Shown: positions 55,258-64,000 of the stretch, piece after piece
Layout of the letters: each line of letters begins with the position of its first letter
Position numbering within the stretch: position 1 is the stretch's first letter
DNA from: Aquimarina aggregata
GTDB lineage: Bacteria; Bacteroidota; Bacteroidia; Flavobacteriales; Flavobacteriaceae
Direction of reading: 5' to 3'
DNA length: 64,000 nt
Assembly (NCBI RefSeq): GCF_001632745.1
Contig: NZ_LQRT01000008.1
Location: 1-64,000 of the forward strand
Position numbers and translations under genes: made by a program
Notes under the pieces: model-generated
Seen by the model: only the letters and a program-made list of their open reading frames with translations
Databases searched by the model: none
Told to the model about the DNA's origin: nothing

Positions 55258-55695
55258 TTTTTTGATCTTTTAAGATTTGAGTTTTGAACTATTTGTTTCA
55301 ATTTTACATGACAAATGTACCGCTGGATTTTACATTATTTTTGTTTTTAGTTTTACTAGAATGTGTCAATATGTTTACGGTTTGGTTAAAAAGCATATGT
55401 TTTAACGTAAATTAAACTTTGAATACTATATACTTTTTATATGTTTACTTTTTCATAATAAATAAGGAAGTACTTTTTTGTTGTTAAATTCTCAGCGTTT
55501 AGTATGATTTCCTGTCGATAGTAAGTTTTTTACTAAGGCTCTAATGTTATGATAATGTTATGTTGTGGTTTTGCCGTAAGCTCATTTTTAGAGTTTAATG
55601 AATTGAAAAACAGAATTTTATATATTAATTATTTGTTAACGAAGTGCTGGGGAATTTGTATCACTCACGCATGAAGAAATAATACAATTGAATAC
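55258..55695. other. Gene-free stretch between divergent genes
   Basis: AT-rich region between the small secreted protein and the nitrilase. No ORF, RNA or strong dyad recognised. It should hold both promoters; the -7 elements were not clear. Confidence 0.35.
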
Positions 55696-56649
55696 ATGAA
55701 GGATCCATTATTGACAGTAGCGCTAGCTCAAATTTCTCCTGTTTGGTTAAACAAAACAGGAACATTACAAAAAATTGAAGAAACTATACACGAAGCTGCT
55801 TCTAAAAAAGCAGAGCTAATTGTTTTTGGTGAATCACTTCTTCCTGGATACCCTTTTTGGGTAGAACTTACCAATGGCGCTAAATTTAATAGCACGGTTC
55901 AAAAAGAAATCCATGCACATTACGCACAAAATGCTGTTAGCATTGAAAATGGAGATTTAGATACTATTTGTAAGCTTGCTGCTACATATAAAATGGCAAT
56001 GTATATTGGTATTATTGAACGCCCTATAGATCGTGGAGGACATAGTTTATATGCTTCATTGGTTTATATTGACCCTTTAGGAGAAATTAAATCGGTTCAT
56101 AGAAAATTGCAACCAACATATGAAGAAAGACTAACTTGGTCCCCTGGAGATGGTAATGGGCTTAAGGTTCATCCTCTTAAAGCATTTACTGCTGGTGGAT
56201 TAAATTGTTGGGAGAATTGGATGCCATTGCCAAGAGCGGCGCTTTATGGTCAAGGAGAAAATTTACATATTTCAGTATGGCCAGGGAGCGATTATAATAC
56301 AAAAGATATAACAAGGTTTATTGCGCGAGAATCACGCTCTTATGTGATCTCAGTTTCAAGTTTAATGAGAAAATCTGATTTTCCGGAGACAACTCCGCAT
56401 CTAAATGAAATTTTAAAAAATGCTCCTGATGTTCTAGGAAATGGAGGCTCCTGTGTTGCAGGTCCCGATGGAGAATGGGTTCTTGAACCCGTTTTACATA
56501 CAGAAGGACTTTTAATAGAAACATTAGACTTTAATAGGGTGCTACAAGAACGTCAAAACTTTGATCCAGTAGGGCATTATTCAAGACCCGATGTAACTCA
56601 ATTACATGTAAATAGAGAACGTCAAAGTACAGTAAGGTTCGATAAATAA
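55696..56649 (+). CDS. Nitrilase-type carbon-nitrogen hydrolase
   Basis: 317 residues. Catalytic Glu-Lys-Cys set visible: E46 in VFGESLLPGYP, K137 in HRKLQPTYEER, C171 in GLNCWENWMP. GLNCWENWMP and the FARIARESRSY-type segment favour the nitrilase branch over amidases. It would hydrolyse nitriles to acids in the cytosol; the substrate is not known. Monocistronic between two gene-free regions. Confidence 0.9.
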   Translation: MKDPLLTVALAQISPVWLNKTGTLQKIEETIHEAASKKAELIVFGESLLPGYPFWVELTNGAKFNSTVQKEIHAHYAQNAVSIENGDLDTICKLAATYKMAMYIGIIERPIDRGGHSLYASLVYIDPLGEIKSVHRKLQPTYEERLTWSPGDGNGLKVHPLKAFTAGGLNCWENWMPLPRAALYGQGENLHISVWPGSDYNTKDITRFIARESRSYVISVSSLMRKSDFPETTPHLNEILKNAPDVLGNGGSCVAGPDGEWVLEPVLHTEGLLIETLDFNRVLQERQNFDPVGHYSRPDVTQLHVNRERQSTVRFDK

Positions 56650-56652
56650 TAA

Positions 56653-56685
56653 TTGTCAATCCTAAATAGTAATCCACTATCTTTG
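56653..56685 (+). promoter_or_regulatory. Promoter of the pseudouridine synthase gene
   Basis: TTG (56653-56655), a 22-base spacer, TATCTTTG (56678-56685), the same arrangement as the rpsP promoter, 15 bases before the start codon. Confidence 0.6.
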
Positions 56686-56700
56686 CAAAAAATTTAAGAT

Positions 56701-57537
56701 ATGAGTCGTGGAGATCGTTCTCGAGATGGAAAAAGTAGTGGAAGACAAGGGAAATCTAAAATTAAGACTTTCAAACAGGATAATACTCCTGTAAAAAAGT
56801 CTGTTGGAAGTCCTAAAAAGATTGTAGAATCTGATGAGATACGACTAAATAAGTATGTTGCTAATTCTGGTGTTTGCTCTAGAAGAGAAGCTGATTTATA
56901 TATTCAAACAGGAAGTGTTTGGGTAAATGGTAAGCCAGTGACAGAAATGGGGTATAAAGTGAAGTTGACCGACGAAGTAAAGTTTGATGGACGACTTATT
57001 ACACCACATAAAAAAGAGTACGTTTTACTTAATAAGCCAAAAGGCTTTGTAACCTCGACAAGTCCCGAAAAAACCAGAACGGTAATGGATTTAGTCGCAA
57101 ATGCTTCTAAGCAACGATTAAAACCCGTTGGACGATTAGAACGAAATACAACAGGTTTACTTTTATTTACAAATGATGTGGATTTAGAGAAAAAACTCAC
57201 TCATCATAAAAGTGGGGTTCGTAAAATCTTTCATGTAGAGTTAGAACGTAATCTTAAATTTGAAGATCTTCAGAGAATTGAAAAAGGAATTAAACTAGAA
57301 GAAGGTTTTATAAACGTTGATGAGATTTCTTATATCGAAGGCGCTTCTAAAAACGAAATAGGTATTCAATTACAATCTTCTAAAAACGGAATAATTCATA
57401 AACTTTTTGAACATCTTAACTATAGCGTAGTCAAGTTGGATCGTGTTATCTATGCAGGATTAACTAAAAAAGATCTTCCTCGTAGCCACTGGAGAGTACT
57501 AACAGAGCAAGAAGTAATTAATTTAAAGATGATGTAA
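56701..57537 (+). CDS. RsuA/RluB-type rRNA pseudouridine synthase
   Basis: 278 residues: basic N-terminal tail, S4 RNA-binding domain (IRLNKYVANSGVCSRREADLYI), then a pseudouridine synthase domain (YVLLNKPKGFVTSTSPEKTRTVMDLV). The catalytic motif reads GRLERNTTGLLLFTND, with E147 where the family usually has the catalytic Asp of GRLD. The gene ends 20 bases inside the convergent glycosyltransferase gene. Confidence 0.9.
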   Translation: MSRGDRSRDGKSSGRQGKSKIKTFKQDNTPVKKSVGSPKKIVESDEIRLNKYVANSGVCSRREADLYIQTGSVWVNGKPVTEMGYKVKLTDEVKFDGRLITPHKKEYVLLNKPKGFVTSTSPEKTRTVMDLVANASKQRLKPVGRLERNTTGLLLFTNDVDLEKKLTHHKSGVRKIFHVELERNLKFEDLQRIEKGIKLEEGFINVDEISYIEGASKNEIGIQLQSSKNGIIHKLFEHLNYSVVKLDRVIYAGLTKKDLPRSHWRVLTEQEVINLKMM

Positions 57538-58918
57538 GACTTGACTTAGTCTGATTTTTAGATAGCAGATACATATCCCAAAAAAAGACAGTTAAGACTA
57601 TAAAATATTCTAATCCAACCATCCATAAGTTTTCCTTAAAATCAGGATGGATATAGGCTGTATAACTTAATATAATTGCAAATGACCATGCAATAGGGAA
57701 TTTATACCTTGTAAATATGCAAAGTGATAAAGGAACGGCGATATACCAGGGATGTACTGTGGTGGATAAAAAATAATAACAACAAATTCCTAAGGTCAAT
57801 ACGGTGATGAGTTGTATTGTTGTTTTGTTTTTTCGAATAAAAGTCAAACTAAGAAGGATTAAAATAACAATCATTGGTAATATTTTACCAACGGTTTCGA
57901 TAATATTCCAACCTACGACTTGATACCCAATCCAACGAATGATATAGAAAATACTGGCATTAAATTCAAAATTTTGAAACCAGAGCGTAATTGTTTTTCT
58001 AAAGTTAATAAGAAAAGCTTCTGATAAAAAAGGAGCAAAGGTTACCAAAACAGTAAGAAGAATAATACTATAGAATCCAAGTAGTTTTGGTAATCCTGAT
58101 TTTAGACCAAGCTTGTTGTAGTTTTTGTGATCCCCAATTACAAATTTCTTAAAGAATAATGGTAAAAATAACAAGGGAATCAGTTTTACAGAAACAGATA
58201 GTCCTAATGCTATTGCAGCCCAATACCAATAGCCTTTATGTAAAAGGTATAAGGACCAAATGATAAAAAAGACCATTACAGCTTCAAAATGCAGGTTTCC
58301 CGTAAGCTCTATAATTATAAAAGGATTAAGAACATACCAGAAAATTTGTTTTTCTGGAAGCTTAAGAGCCTTTAGTAGTTTTTTTCCGAAGAAAAATGTT
58401 CCAATATCTGCCAGAATAATAAGAATTCTAAATACCATTGCAGATCCTAGAATGCTCTTACTTGCAAATACAGCCGAAATTAAATAGCAAAGCTGGCTGA
58501 TAGGAGGGTAATTGGTAAAATGACTACCATTAAGTTGTTCCATGCCCTTGTAGAGCTCGTGAGCTTGGTTAATAGGAGCATTGTTGTCGCTAATCCAGAC
58601 TTCAGGCAAAGATAAATACGGATTGTATCCTTCTAATAACATTCTGCCATCCCAGATAAAGCGATAAAAATCTTGAGATAGATTAGGGATAGCAAATAAA
58701 AATACGATCCTAAATAGTAATCCGGCTACGGCAAGAAGCTTCCAATTATTTGGATTGGATTGTATGATTTTATATGAAATAAAGAATAAGATAGTCCAAA
58801 GACTAATCATCTTAACAAAATCAATGCGCTCTAATTGATAAGCAAAGCTCCAATAAAAAAGAATACCAATAAAAATGAGAAGTATAGAAAACTTATTATG
58901 TTTCCAATACGATAACAT
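57518..58918 (-). CDS. Polytopic membrane glycosyltransferase (GT-C fold, mannosyltransferase-like)
   Basis: 466 residues with about eleven to twelve hydrophobic helices. DFYRFIWDGRMLLEGYNPYL in the first third and NPFIIIELTGNLHFEAVMVFFIIWSLY are typical of GT87/GT-C-like polyprenol-sugar-dependent transferases. Likely moves a sugar onto an envelope glycolipid from the periplasmic side. Last gene of the MORN-GT2-GT2-GTC operon, start overlapping the preceding stop by one base, and 3' end overlapping the pseudouridine synthase gene. Confidence 0.85.
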   Translation of the reverse strand: MLSYWKHNKFSILLIFIGILFYWSFAYQLERIDFVKMISLWTILFFISYKIIQSNPNNWKLLAVAGLLFRIVFLFAIPNLSQDFYRFIWDGRMLLEGYNPYLSLPEVWISDNNAPINQAHELYKGMEQLNGSHFTNYPPISQLCYLISAVFASKSILGSAMVFRILIILADIGTFFFGKKLLKALKLPEKQIFWYVLNPFIIIELTGNLHFEAVMVFFIIWSLYLLHKGYWYWAAIALGLSVSVKLIPLLFLPLFFKKFVIGDHKNYNKLGLKSGLPKLLGFYSIILLTVLVTFAPFLSEAFLINFRKTITLWFQNFEFNASIFYIIRWIGYQVVGWNIIETVGKILPMIVILILLSLTFIRKNKTTIQLITVLTLGICCYYFLSTTVHPWYIAVPLSLCIFTRYKFPIAWSFAIILSYTAYIHPDFKENLWMVGLEYFIVLTVFFWDMYLLSKNQTKSSLTSSLN

Positions 58919-60390
58919 TATAATTTAGAGGTAACAGATTTAATAAATACAAAACCAAATCCCAAAAAAAGCATAATATGAAATAAGAAGAGTCCAAAAT
59001 CCTGAAGCTTAAAAGCGCTATATAAGGCAAATCCGAAATAGCCCATTAGTAAAGCTTCAATAATAGTATTACCCGAAATATTCTTGTTTACATATTTATT
59101 GTCTTTCCATGAATCTTTTAGCGTATTTATATTAAACTTTGGAGTACGTACAAATTCACTTTTCTTTCCAAAATGGCCTTCAAGGACAGCCATAGAATTG
59201 TGCACAGAGAATCCCATTGCAATAGAGAAAAATGTAAAAAACATTTTAATGTACTCCATGAAATTCCAAAACCCTTTTCCGTGTATTTTTTTAAATGTAT
59301 GCCAATAGCAATAGAAAAATATTACCGTACTTAGAGCAAAGAATGCGATTACATTAAAGTACCAACTAAACAATGGATTGTTGTTTTTAATATACATTAC
59401 AGGTACACTAAGAATAGCAACCAATAATACTAATAAAAACATACTACTGTTTAACAAGTGGAAAAAACTATGAAATTTGGTTTTAAAAGGTACGGTTTTG
59501 TCTCTAAGTAATTTCCAATATAATTTCTGAAAATTTTCTGCAGCACCTTTATTCCATCTAAATTGTTGTGATCTTGCGGCGCTAATTACTACCGGTAATT
59601 CTGCAGGTGTTTCAACCTCTTCAAGGTATTTAAATTTCCATTTCTTTAATTGTGCTCTATAACTTAAATCTAGATCTTCGGTTAATGTATCTCCTTGCCA
59701 ATTACCTGCATCTTCGATACATTTCTTTCTCCAAACACCGGCAGTTCCATTAAAATTAATAAAATGATCCTTATAATTACGTCCTACCTGCTCCATAGTA
59801 AAGTGAAAATCAAGTGCAAACGCTTGAATTTTGGTTAGCATAGAGTAGTTTCTGTTAATATGTCCCCAGCGTGTTTGTACAACACCAATATTTTGATCTT
59901 TAAAGTAAGGAATAGTCTGCAGTAACCATTTTTTTCCGGGAAGAAAATCAGCATCAAAAATCGCGATGTATTCACCTTTAGCAATTTTTAATCCTTCTTT
60001 TAAAGCGCCAGCTTTAAACCCAGTACGATCTTCGCGACAAATATGCTTAATGTCTAATCCACTTTTTTGAAGTTTTTCTATCTGAGCAGCGGTAGTAATC
60101 ACTGACTCATCTGTAGAATCATCCAAAACTTGTATTTCTAATTTATCTTTAGGGTATTCAAGCTCTGCAATATTATCAAGTAATCGATCCATTACATATA
60201 GTTCATTAAATACAGGTAATTGAACTGTTACTTGTGGTATTTCTTCTGCTTTAGTAAAATCAAAAGTAGGAGAGCTATCAGGTTGCTTTCTTGACTTTAG
60301 ATAATTAACGAGCAGATTCAATTGAGCCAGACTATACATAAATATGATTAGTAAGGCTAATGTGTAGGTTATGATGATAGCAATATCCAT
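58918..60390 (-). CDS. Membrane-bound GT2 glycosyltransferase, cellulose-synthase-like
   Basis: 490 residues. N-terminal membrane helix, then a GT-A domain with DDSTDES, DADFLPG near residue 145, TEDLDLSYR near 238 and QQFRW near 275, the processive D,D,D,QxxRW-type set. Four or so C-terminal membrane helices. Processive glucan-like or glycolipid synthesis at the inner membrane is inferred. Overlaps the neighbouring glycosyltransferases by one base at each end. Confidence 0.88.
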   Translation of the reverse strand: MDIAIIITYTLALLIIFMYSLAQLNLLVNYLKSRKQPDSSPTFDFTKAEEIPQVTVQLPVFNELYVMDRLLDNIAELEYPKDKLEIQVLDDSTDESVITTAAQIEKLQKSGLDIKHICREDRTGFKAGALKEGLKIAKGEYIAIFDADFLPGKKWLLQTIPYFKDQNIGVVQTRWGHINRNYSMLTKIQAFALDFHFTMEQVGRNYKDHFINFNGTAGVWRKKCIEDAGNWQGDTLTEDLDLSYRAQLKKWKFKYLEEVETPAELPVVISAARSQQFRWNKGAAENFQKLYWKLLRDKTVPFKTKFHSFFHLLNSSMFLLVLLVAILSVPVMYIKNNNPLFSWYFNVIAFFALSTVIFFYCYWHTFKKIHGKGFWNFMEYIKMFFTFFSIAMGFSVHNSMAVLEGHFGKKSEFVRTPKFNINTLKDSWKDNKYVNKNISGNTIIEALLMGYFGFALYSAFKLQDFGLFLFHIMLFLGFGFVFIKSVTSKL

Positions 60391-61082
60391 TACGTAAAGC
60401 TATATTTAAAAATCCAACTTAAAATCTTAACGCCTGCAAATATAGCACCTTTTATTGTTCCTGAAACTTTTGAGACTCCAATTCTCTTTTTGTACTGTAC
60501 AGGGACTTCGGTGTAGCTGTAACGTTTTTTTAACACTTTTAGCTGCATTTCTACAGTCCAACCATAGGTTTTATCAACCATGTCGAGTGCTAGAAGTGTT
60601 TCATATTTAATCGCTCTAAATGGACCAAGATCTGTGAAATTTGCTCCAAAAAAAAGTTTCATTAAGCTTGTAGCTAGCCAATTTCCGAAGATTTGTGGGA
60701 ACGTCATTGATCCAGCTTCTCGTAAATGTTTTACTCTAGAACCAATAACCATATCAATATTATCAGTAAGTATAGGATTTATAATTTTAGTTAATTCGGC
60801 AGGGTAATCACTATAATCTCCATCAAGGAAAACGATAATATCTGGTTTGTTTTCTTTTGAAGCAATATAACTCATGCCTTTTAAACATGCATATCCATAT
60901 CCTTTTTGATTTTCTATAAGTACTGTTGCACCAGCCTTTTTTGCCACACTTTCTGTTTGATCTGTAGAATTATTACTCACCACAATAATCTCAGAAACCA
61001 CTTCGGGAATCTCTTGAATTACATGCGCAATAGATTCTTCTTCGTTAAAAGCAGGTATGATTACGTTTATTATTGGAGGCAT
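60390..61082 (-). CDS. GT2 glycosyltransferase, polyprenyl-phosphate sugar transferase-like
   Basis: 230 residues. NVIIPAFNEEESI, FLDGDYSDYP (metal/nucleotide site) and GSRVKHLREAGSM resemble dolichol-phosphate mannosyltransferase-type enzymes that charge a polyprenyl phosphate with a sugar. The product would feed the GT-C transferase at the end of the operon. The start is on the base adjacent to the MORN gene end. Confidence 0.88.
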   Translation of the reverse strand: MPPIINVIIPAFNEEESIAHVIQEIPEVVSEIIVVSNNSTDQTESVAKKAGATVLIENQKGYGYACLKGMSYIASKENKPDIIVFLDGDYSDYPAELTKIINPILTDNIDMVIGSRVKHLREAGSMTFPQIFGNWLATSLMKLFFGANFTDLGPFRAIKYETLLALDMVDKTYGWTVEMQLKVLKKRYSYTEVPVQYKKRIGVSKVSGTIKGAIFAGVKILSWIFKYSFT

Positions 61083-61637
61083 TTATAAGGAAACATTTGG
61101 GTTGTCTTTTTTAAAGCTAAAGATATCGGTCCATTCTCCGATCTTTTCATCATTAACATAGCGTTCGGCTTTAAAAATTTTATTGTTTTTGTATAATAAG
61201 GAATATCCTTCTTTTTTATTGTTTTGATATTGGTACTTTGTTGTTATTCCGGTCGCAATATCGTAAATAATCCACCATTTCTCTGCATTATCGTTTAGAA
61301 AATGGCCTTCCTTAAATAATTTACCCTTTTCTGTATAAAAATACCAATAGCCATTTTTAGCATTATTTTTAAAATGTCCTTCTTTCATGATGATGCCATT
61401 AGAAGAGTAATAATACCAAAAACCTTCTTTTTTATCTTTTTGGTAATGCCCCTCATGAGAAACTTTTCCGTTAGGATAATAAAAAAACCAAAAATTCACT
61501 TTCTTTCCGTCTTCTTTCCATCCTTGAGATTTAAGAACACCATCAGGATAGTACTCATAATGATATTCTTTTTGAATAGCATAGGTACTAGCAGAAAAGC
61601 AACACATCAATAAGAAAATAGATAACTTTTGGATCAT
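61083..61637 (-). CDS. MORN-repeat secreted protein
   Basis: 184 residues: signal peptide, then about six MORN/YwqK-type repeats (YYPDGVLKSQGWKEDGKK, YYPNGKVSHEGHYQKDKKEGFW, YYSSNGIIMKEGHFKNNAKNGYW, FYTEKGKLFKEGHF…). Such repeats form a beta-meander and are common in Bacteroidota periplasmic proteins. First gene of an operon with three glycosyltransferases, one base apart from the next, so a role in assembling or anchoring the same envelope glycan is inferred. The name toxin-antitoxin YwqK antitoxin often given to such proteins is not supported here: no toxin gene is near. Confidence 0.82.
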   Translation of the reverse strand: MIQKLSIFLLMCCFSASTYAIQKEYHYEYYPDGVLKSQGWKEDGKKVNFWFFYYPNGKVSHEGHYQKDKKEGFWYYYSSNGIIMKEGHFKNNAKNGYWYFYTEKGKLFKEGHFLNDNAEKWWIIYDIATGITTKYQYQNNKKEGYSLLYKNNKIFKAERYVNDEKIGEWTDIFSFKKDNPNVSL

Positions 61638-61710
61638 GATGATTTTATGTTTGCAGTCTTAGACGAAAGCTAAAAGCTATACTAACAGAGAATTTTAAGT
61701 TAATTCGTAA

Positions 61711-61742
61711 AAAAGCCATATCTAAAAACAGATATGGCTTTT
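61711..61742 (-). terminator. Terminator after the 4Fe-4S protein gene
   Basis: 13-bp perfect stem (AAAAGCCATATCT with AGATATGGCTTTT), 6-nt loop, 25 bases after the stop on the minus strand. Confidence 0.85.
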
Positions 61743-61766
61743 TACTTTGTTATTAGATCTTAAAAT

Positions 61767-63404
61767 CTATTTTTTATTTACATAATCCATTAAATCTACG
61801 TCATTACCTAGTAAGATTTCGTTTGAATTAATTCTACCGTCAAGAGAATCATTTTCTAGTTTAAGTACTCCTCTTGGGCAAACTGCAGAACATATTCCAC
61901 AACCTACACAACTAGACCTTACTATGTTTTCACCTTTTTGTGCGTATGCACGTACATCTATTCCTTGTTCACAATAGGTAGAACAGTTACCACAAGAGAT
62001 ACACTGTCCTCCGTTAGTAGTAATTCTAAATTTAGAGAATAATCGTTGTTGGATTCCCATAATACCAGCCATTGGACATCCCATTCTACACCATATACGG
62101 TTACCAAGTATAGGATAAAAACCAGTTCCTATTACACCAGAGAAAATAGAACCGATTCCGAAAGCATAAAAACTTCTTAAGGCACCATCAAAAGCATATT
62201 TCTTTGTATTAAGTCCAAAAGAAAAATATGAGGCATTAATTTTAAGCTGATTAAGATCTACAAAAGCAATTAGTAAAAGAAACCCAATAGTAATTGCAAA
62301 TGCACCTATAGCTCCTTTAAAAGCACTGTTGTTAAGTTGATCTCTTTTGAAATATGTTACTGTTGCAAAAACAATTGTTAAAAATGCACCTACACTTATT
62401 AAGAATGTATTTTTTGTAAACCAATATTTAGTTGAGTCATATCCTAAATATGTAGATATGGTAGCAACTGTCATTACTACAGAAAAAACCAATACAGAGT
62501 TGATCATCCATCTTTCAAATTTCCAGGCTTTAATTCCTTTGTCTGATAGTTGGCGAAAAGAATCACCTGCGGTTTCTGCTAATCCACCGCAACCGCAAAC
62601 CCATGAACAATACCATCTCTTTCCATATTTATAGGTAAGCCAAGGTGAAATCACAAATACCATTAATACAGCCAAGATTAAAAAGAATAACCCAATGGTT
62701 TGCGCATTAATAAATTGATCTACTCTCCATTGTTCAAAAGCATAATAATTTAATGGCCACATGTTTTTTAAATCATTATAGGGTAATGAAAATGTATCCG
62801 AATTAAGACGGGCCATTAATTCTGGAATTACAAATGCAAAAGCTGTTTGAAAAAACATCACGCTTATCGTTCGTAATTGCTCATAACGATTGTGTTTGTA
62901 TTTCATGATGAATTTTACTCCAAAAGAAATAATGGCTACCGTATATAATGTTCCATATACAAACCATTGACTTGCTGGATTACCACTTAATAACCTACTT
63001 AACGGATCGAATAGACCTACAAGACCAGTATTTGTTCCATCTGCTCCTTGTCCAAGACCTAATAATTCTGCATAAAAGTATAGTACAATGTAAAAACCTG
63101 TAAGTGCTACTCCTGCAATCCAGGCAAGTACGCCACGGGATGAAATAGAATTAAACCAAACTGCGTCATTTTTAATTCCTTCGAGCTTTTTATCATATGC
63201 TCCTTTTGAAAACGTTATGATGCCCCCTATTAATGCTATCAAAGATATAGCAAGCCATGCAGTTTTATTTGGTAAGTTGATATTAAAGATTGCTAGTACT
63301 AATATTAGCAACCCAGACATCCCGACTAGAACGCCTATTTTTTGTATTGTATTAAGGCTTTTAGGAGGTTGTCCTGTTAGTGCCATATTTCTCTCTACTG
63401 CCAT
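61767..63404 (-). CDS. Polytopic membrane 4Fe-4S protein (NapH/NosR-like)
   Basis: 545 residues with about ten hydrophobic helices. Cys motifs between helices: WYCSWVCGCGG and WCRMGCP, typical of NapH/NosR-type quinol-electron carriers. Two C-terminal ferredoxin-like clusters: CISCGNCSTYCEQG (about 466-480) and CVGCGICSAVCPRG (about 496-510). It should transfer electrons between the quinone pool and a partner. It follows the FAD oxidoreductase by 3 bases, so the two probably form one electron-transfer unit; the acceptor is outside the window or unknown. Confidence 0.87.
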   Translation of the reverse strand: MAVERNMALTGQPPKSLNTIQKIGVLVGMSGLLILVLAIFNINLPNKTAWLAISLIALIGGIITFSKGAYDKKLEGIKNDAVWFNSISSRGVLAWIAGVALTGFYIVLYFYAELLGLGQGADGTNTGLVGLFDPLSRLLSGNPASQWFVYGTLYTVAIISFGVKFIMKYKHNRYEQLRTISVMFFQTAFAFVIPELMARLNSDTFSLPYNDLKNMWPLNYYAFEQWRVDQFINAQTIGLFFLILAVLMVFVISPWLTYKYGKRWYCSWVCGCGGLAETAGDSFRQLSDKGIKAWKFERWMINSVLVFSVVMTVATISTYLGYDSTKYWFTKNTFLISVGAFLTIVFATVTYFKRDQLNNSAFKGAIGAFAITIGFLLLIAFVDLNQLKINASYFSFGLNTKKYAFDGALRSFYAFGIGSIFSGVIGTGFYPILGNRIWCRMGCPMAGIMGIQQRLFSKFRITTNGGQCISCGNCSTYCEQGIDVRAYAQKGENIVRSSCVGCGICSAVCPRGVLKLENDSLDGRINSNEILLGNDVDLMDYVNKK

Positions 63405-63407
63405 GAT

Positions 63408-64000
63408 TTATGCGTTTATAAGTTTTTGCTTTTGAAAAGCATTTAAAATATCTTTTTCGAAATGTTTAAAAAATTCGGGATCAAAATTAGCTTCAGGTAA
63501 ATGTTGTATTACATAATCAACATCTCTTTTTTCAGTTAACCAACGATCAAAAATTTCGTGGCGCATTCTAATACCAAAAGTGTTTATTCCTAAAAATTCT
63601 GAAGTTTCTTTATGATATGAAACCGTTATACACTTAGTATCATCTTCATGAATCCAATGAAATTGTTCTTCATATTCTTGTGGCCTTCCAAACACCCAAC
63701 CATATGTTTGATATTCGATGTCAAGAAATTTTGCGCTATTAAACCAGTGTCCAGGTTTATATTCAATTCTATTTCCGCAGATAGTTTGCGCAACAGTTTC
63801 ACCCATCATACGTCCAGTGTACCAAACTGCTTCAATTGGTCTTCTAAGTCCAATTGCTTCATGTTGTTCTGCGCAATCACCAATCGCATATATATTAGGG
63901 ATATTGGTTTCAAGAAATCTATTTACTTTTACACCACGTCCCAGTTCAATACCAGAATCTTTTAGAAAATCTACATTTGGAGATACTCCTGGCGTTAATC
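63408..64000 (-). CDS. NAD(P)/FAD-dependent oxidoreductase, C-terminal part (5' end outside window)
   Basis: The frame stays open to the window edge; about 197 residues are visible. LTPGVSPNVDFLKDSGIELGRGVKVN and NIYAIGDCAEQHEA are the C-terminal FAD-binding part of the NAD(P)H-dependent disulphide/nitrite/rubredoxin reductase type. A 110-residue C-terminal extension follows with no recognised motif. Partner of the 4Fe-4S membrane protein, 3 bases downstream. Confidence 0.85.
   Translation of the reverse strand, partial: LTPGVSPNVDFLKDSGIELGRGVKVNRFLETNIPNIYAIGDCAEQHEAIGLRRPIEAVWYTGRMMGETVAQTICGNRIEYKPGHWFNSAKFLDIEYQTYGWVFGRPQEYEEQFHWIHEDDTKCITVSYHKETSEFLGINTFGIRMRHEIFDRWLTEKRDVDYVIQHLPEANFDPEFFKHFEKDILNAFQKQKLINA

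Noticed and set aside
39745-55285. Similar leader TTTTAAGATTT(A/G)A before the small secreted genes at 39427 and 54907.
   Set aside because: Short and AT-rich; ordinary for this genome, with no further shared structure.
61083-61637. Calling the MORN protein a toxin-antitoxin YwqK antitoxin.
   Set aside because: No toxin gene nearby, it has a signal peptide, and it leads a glycosyltransferase operon.
1-64000. CRISPR arrays, insertion sequences, integrases and att sites.
   Set aside because: No regularly spaced repeats, transposase or integrase genes, or terminal inverted repeats were found; the tRNA-Asp gene shows no duplicated 3' end nearby.

Overview
The window is a strongly AT-rich chromosomal segment of a marine Bacteroidota, almost certainly Flavobacteriaceae and plausibly Aquimarina or a close relative (inference, no database search). 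Evidence: several large secreted proteins ending in type IX secretion (T9SS) sorting domains; lipoproteins with acidic residues after the lipobox cysteine; Bacteroidota promoters (TTG-N20..23-TAnnTTTG); a DNA polymerase III alpha chain fused to a DnaQ-like exonuclease; a mevalonate pathway. No CRISPR array, insertion sequence, prophage or rRNA was seen.

Layout. 0-10.3 kb: three secreted, T9SS-exported proteins: the tail of a repeat protein, a 1622-residue multi-domain glycoside-hydrolase-like enzyme (DUF5060, TIM barrel and six accessory modules) and a BNR/sortilin-type propeller with two CBM6-like modules. 10.5-16.3 kb: a BlaI-type repressor, two M56 (BlaR1-like) membrane metallopeptidases with unusual sensor domains and a TPR protein, plus a small secreted TonB-C-like protein. 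16.5-28.7 kb: DUF456 protein, S9 peptidase, secreted beta-helix/CBM6 protein, tRNA-Asp, DUF58 protein, thioredoxin, DnaE. 28.9-36.2 kb: three paralogous lipoproteins of unknown function, each preceded by the same long regulatory region, with a divergent DUF1593 protein among them. 36.3-41.3 kb: a lipoprotein, rpsP-rimM-trmN6, a PepSY-like protein and glutaryl-CoA dehydrogenase. 41.3-42.0 kb: two tandem structured RNA-like units next to a small HTH protein. 42.3-47.2 kb: an ECF sigma factor, a membrane anti-sigma-like TPR protein and a divergent TPR-CHAT protease. 47.2-56.6 kb: housekeeping and envelope genes including a mevalonate/prenyltransferase cluster and a nitrilase. 56.7-64 kb: a pseudouridine synthase, an envelope glycosyltransferase operon, and a membrane 4Fe-4S protein with a FAD oxidoreductase running off the window.

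How parts may work together. The secreted enzymes with CBMs probably attack algal-type polysaccharides outside the cell. BlaI/M56 and ECF/anti-sigma/CHAT both look like proteolysis-gated signalling across the inner membrane. The most interesting candidates are: (1) the ECF sigma / anti-sigma / TPR-CHAT module, whose parts resemble protease-gated sigma release; (2) the three-paralogue lipoprotein locus with a thrice-repeated CRP-geometry operator and long conserved leader; (3) the twin three-hairpin RNA-like elements with an identical 13-nt loop at 41.3-41.7 kb.
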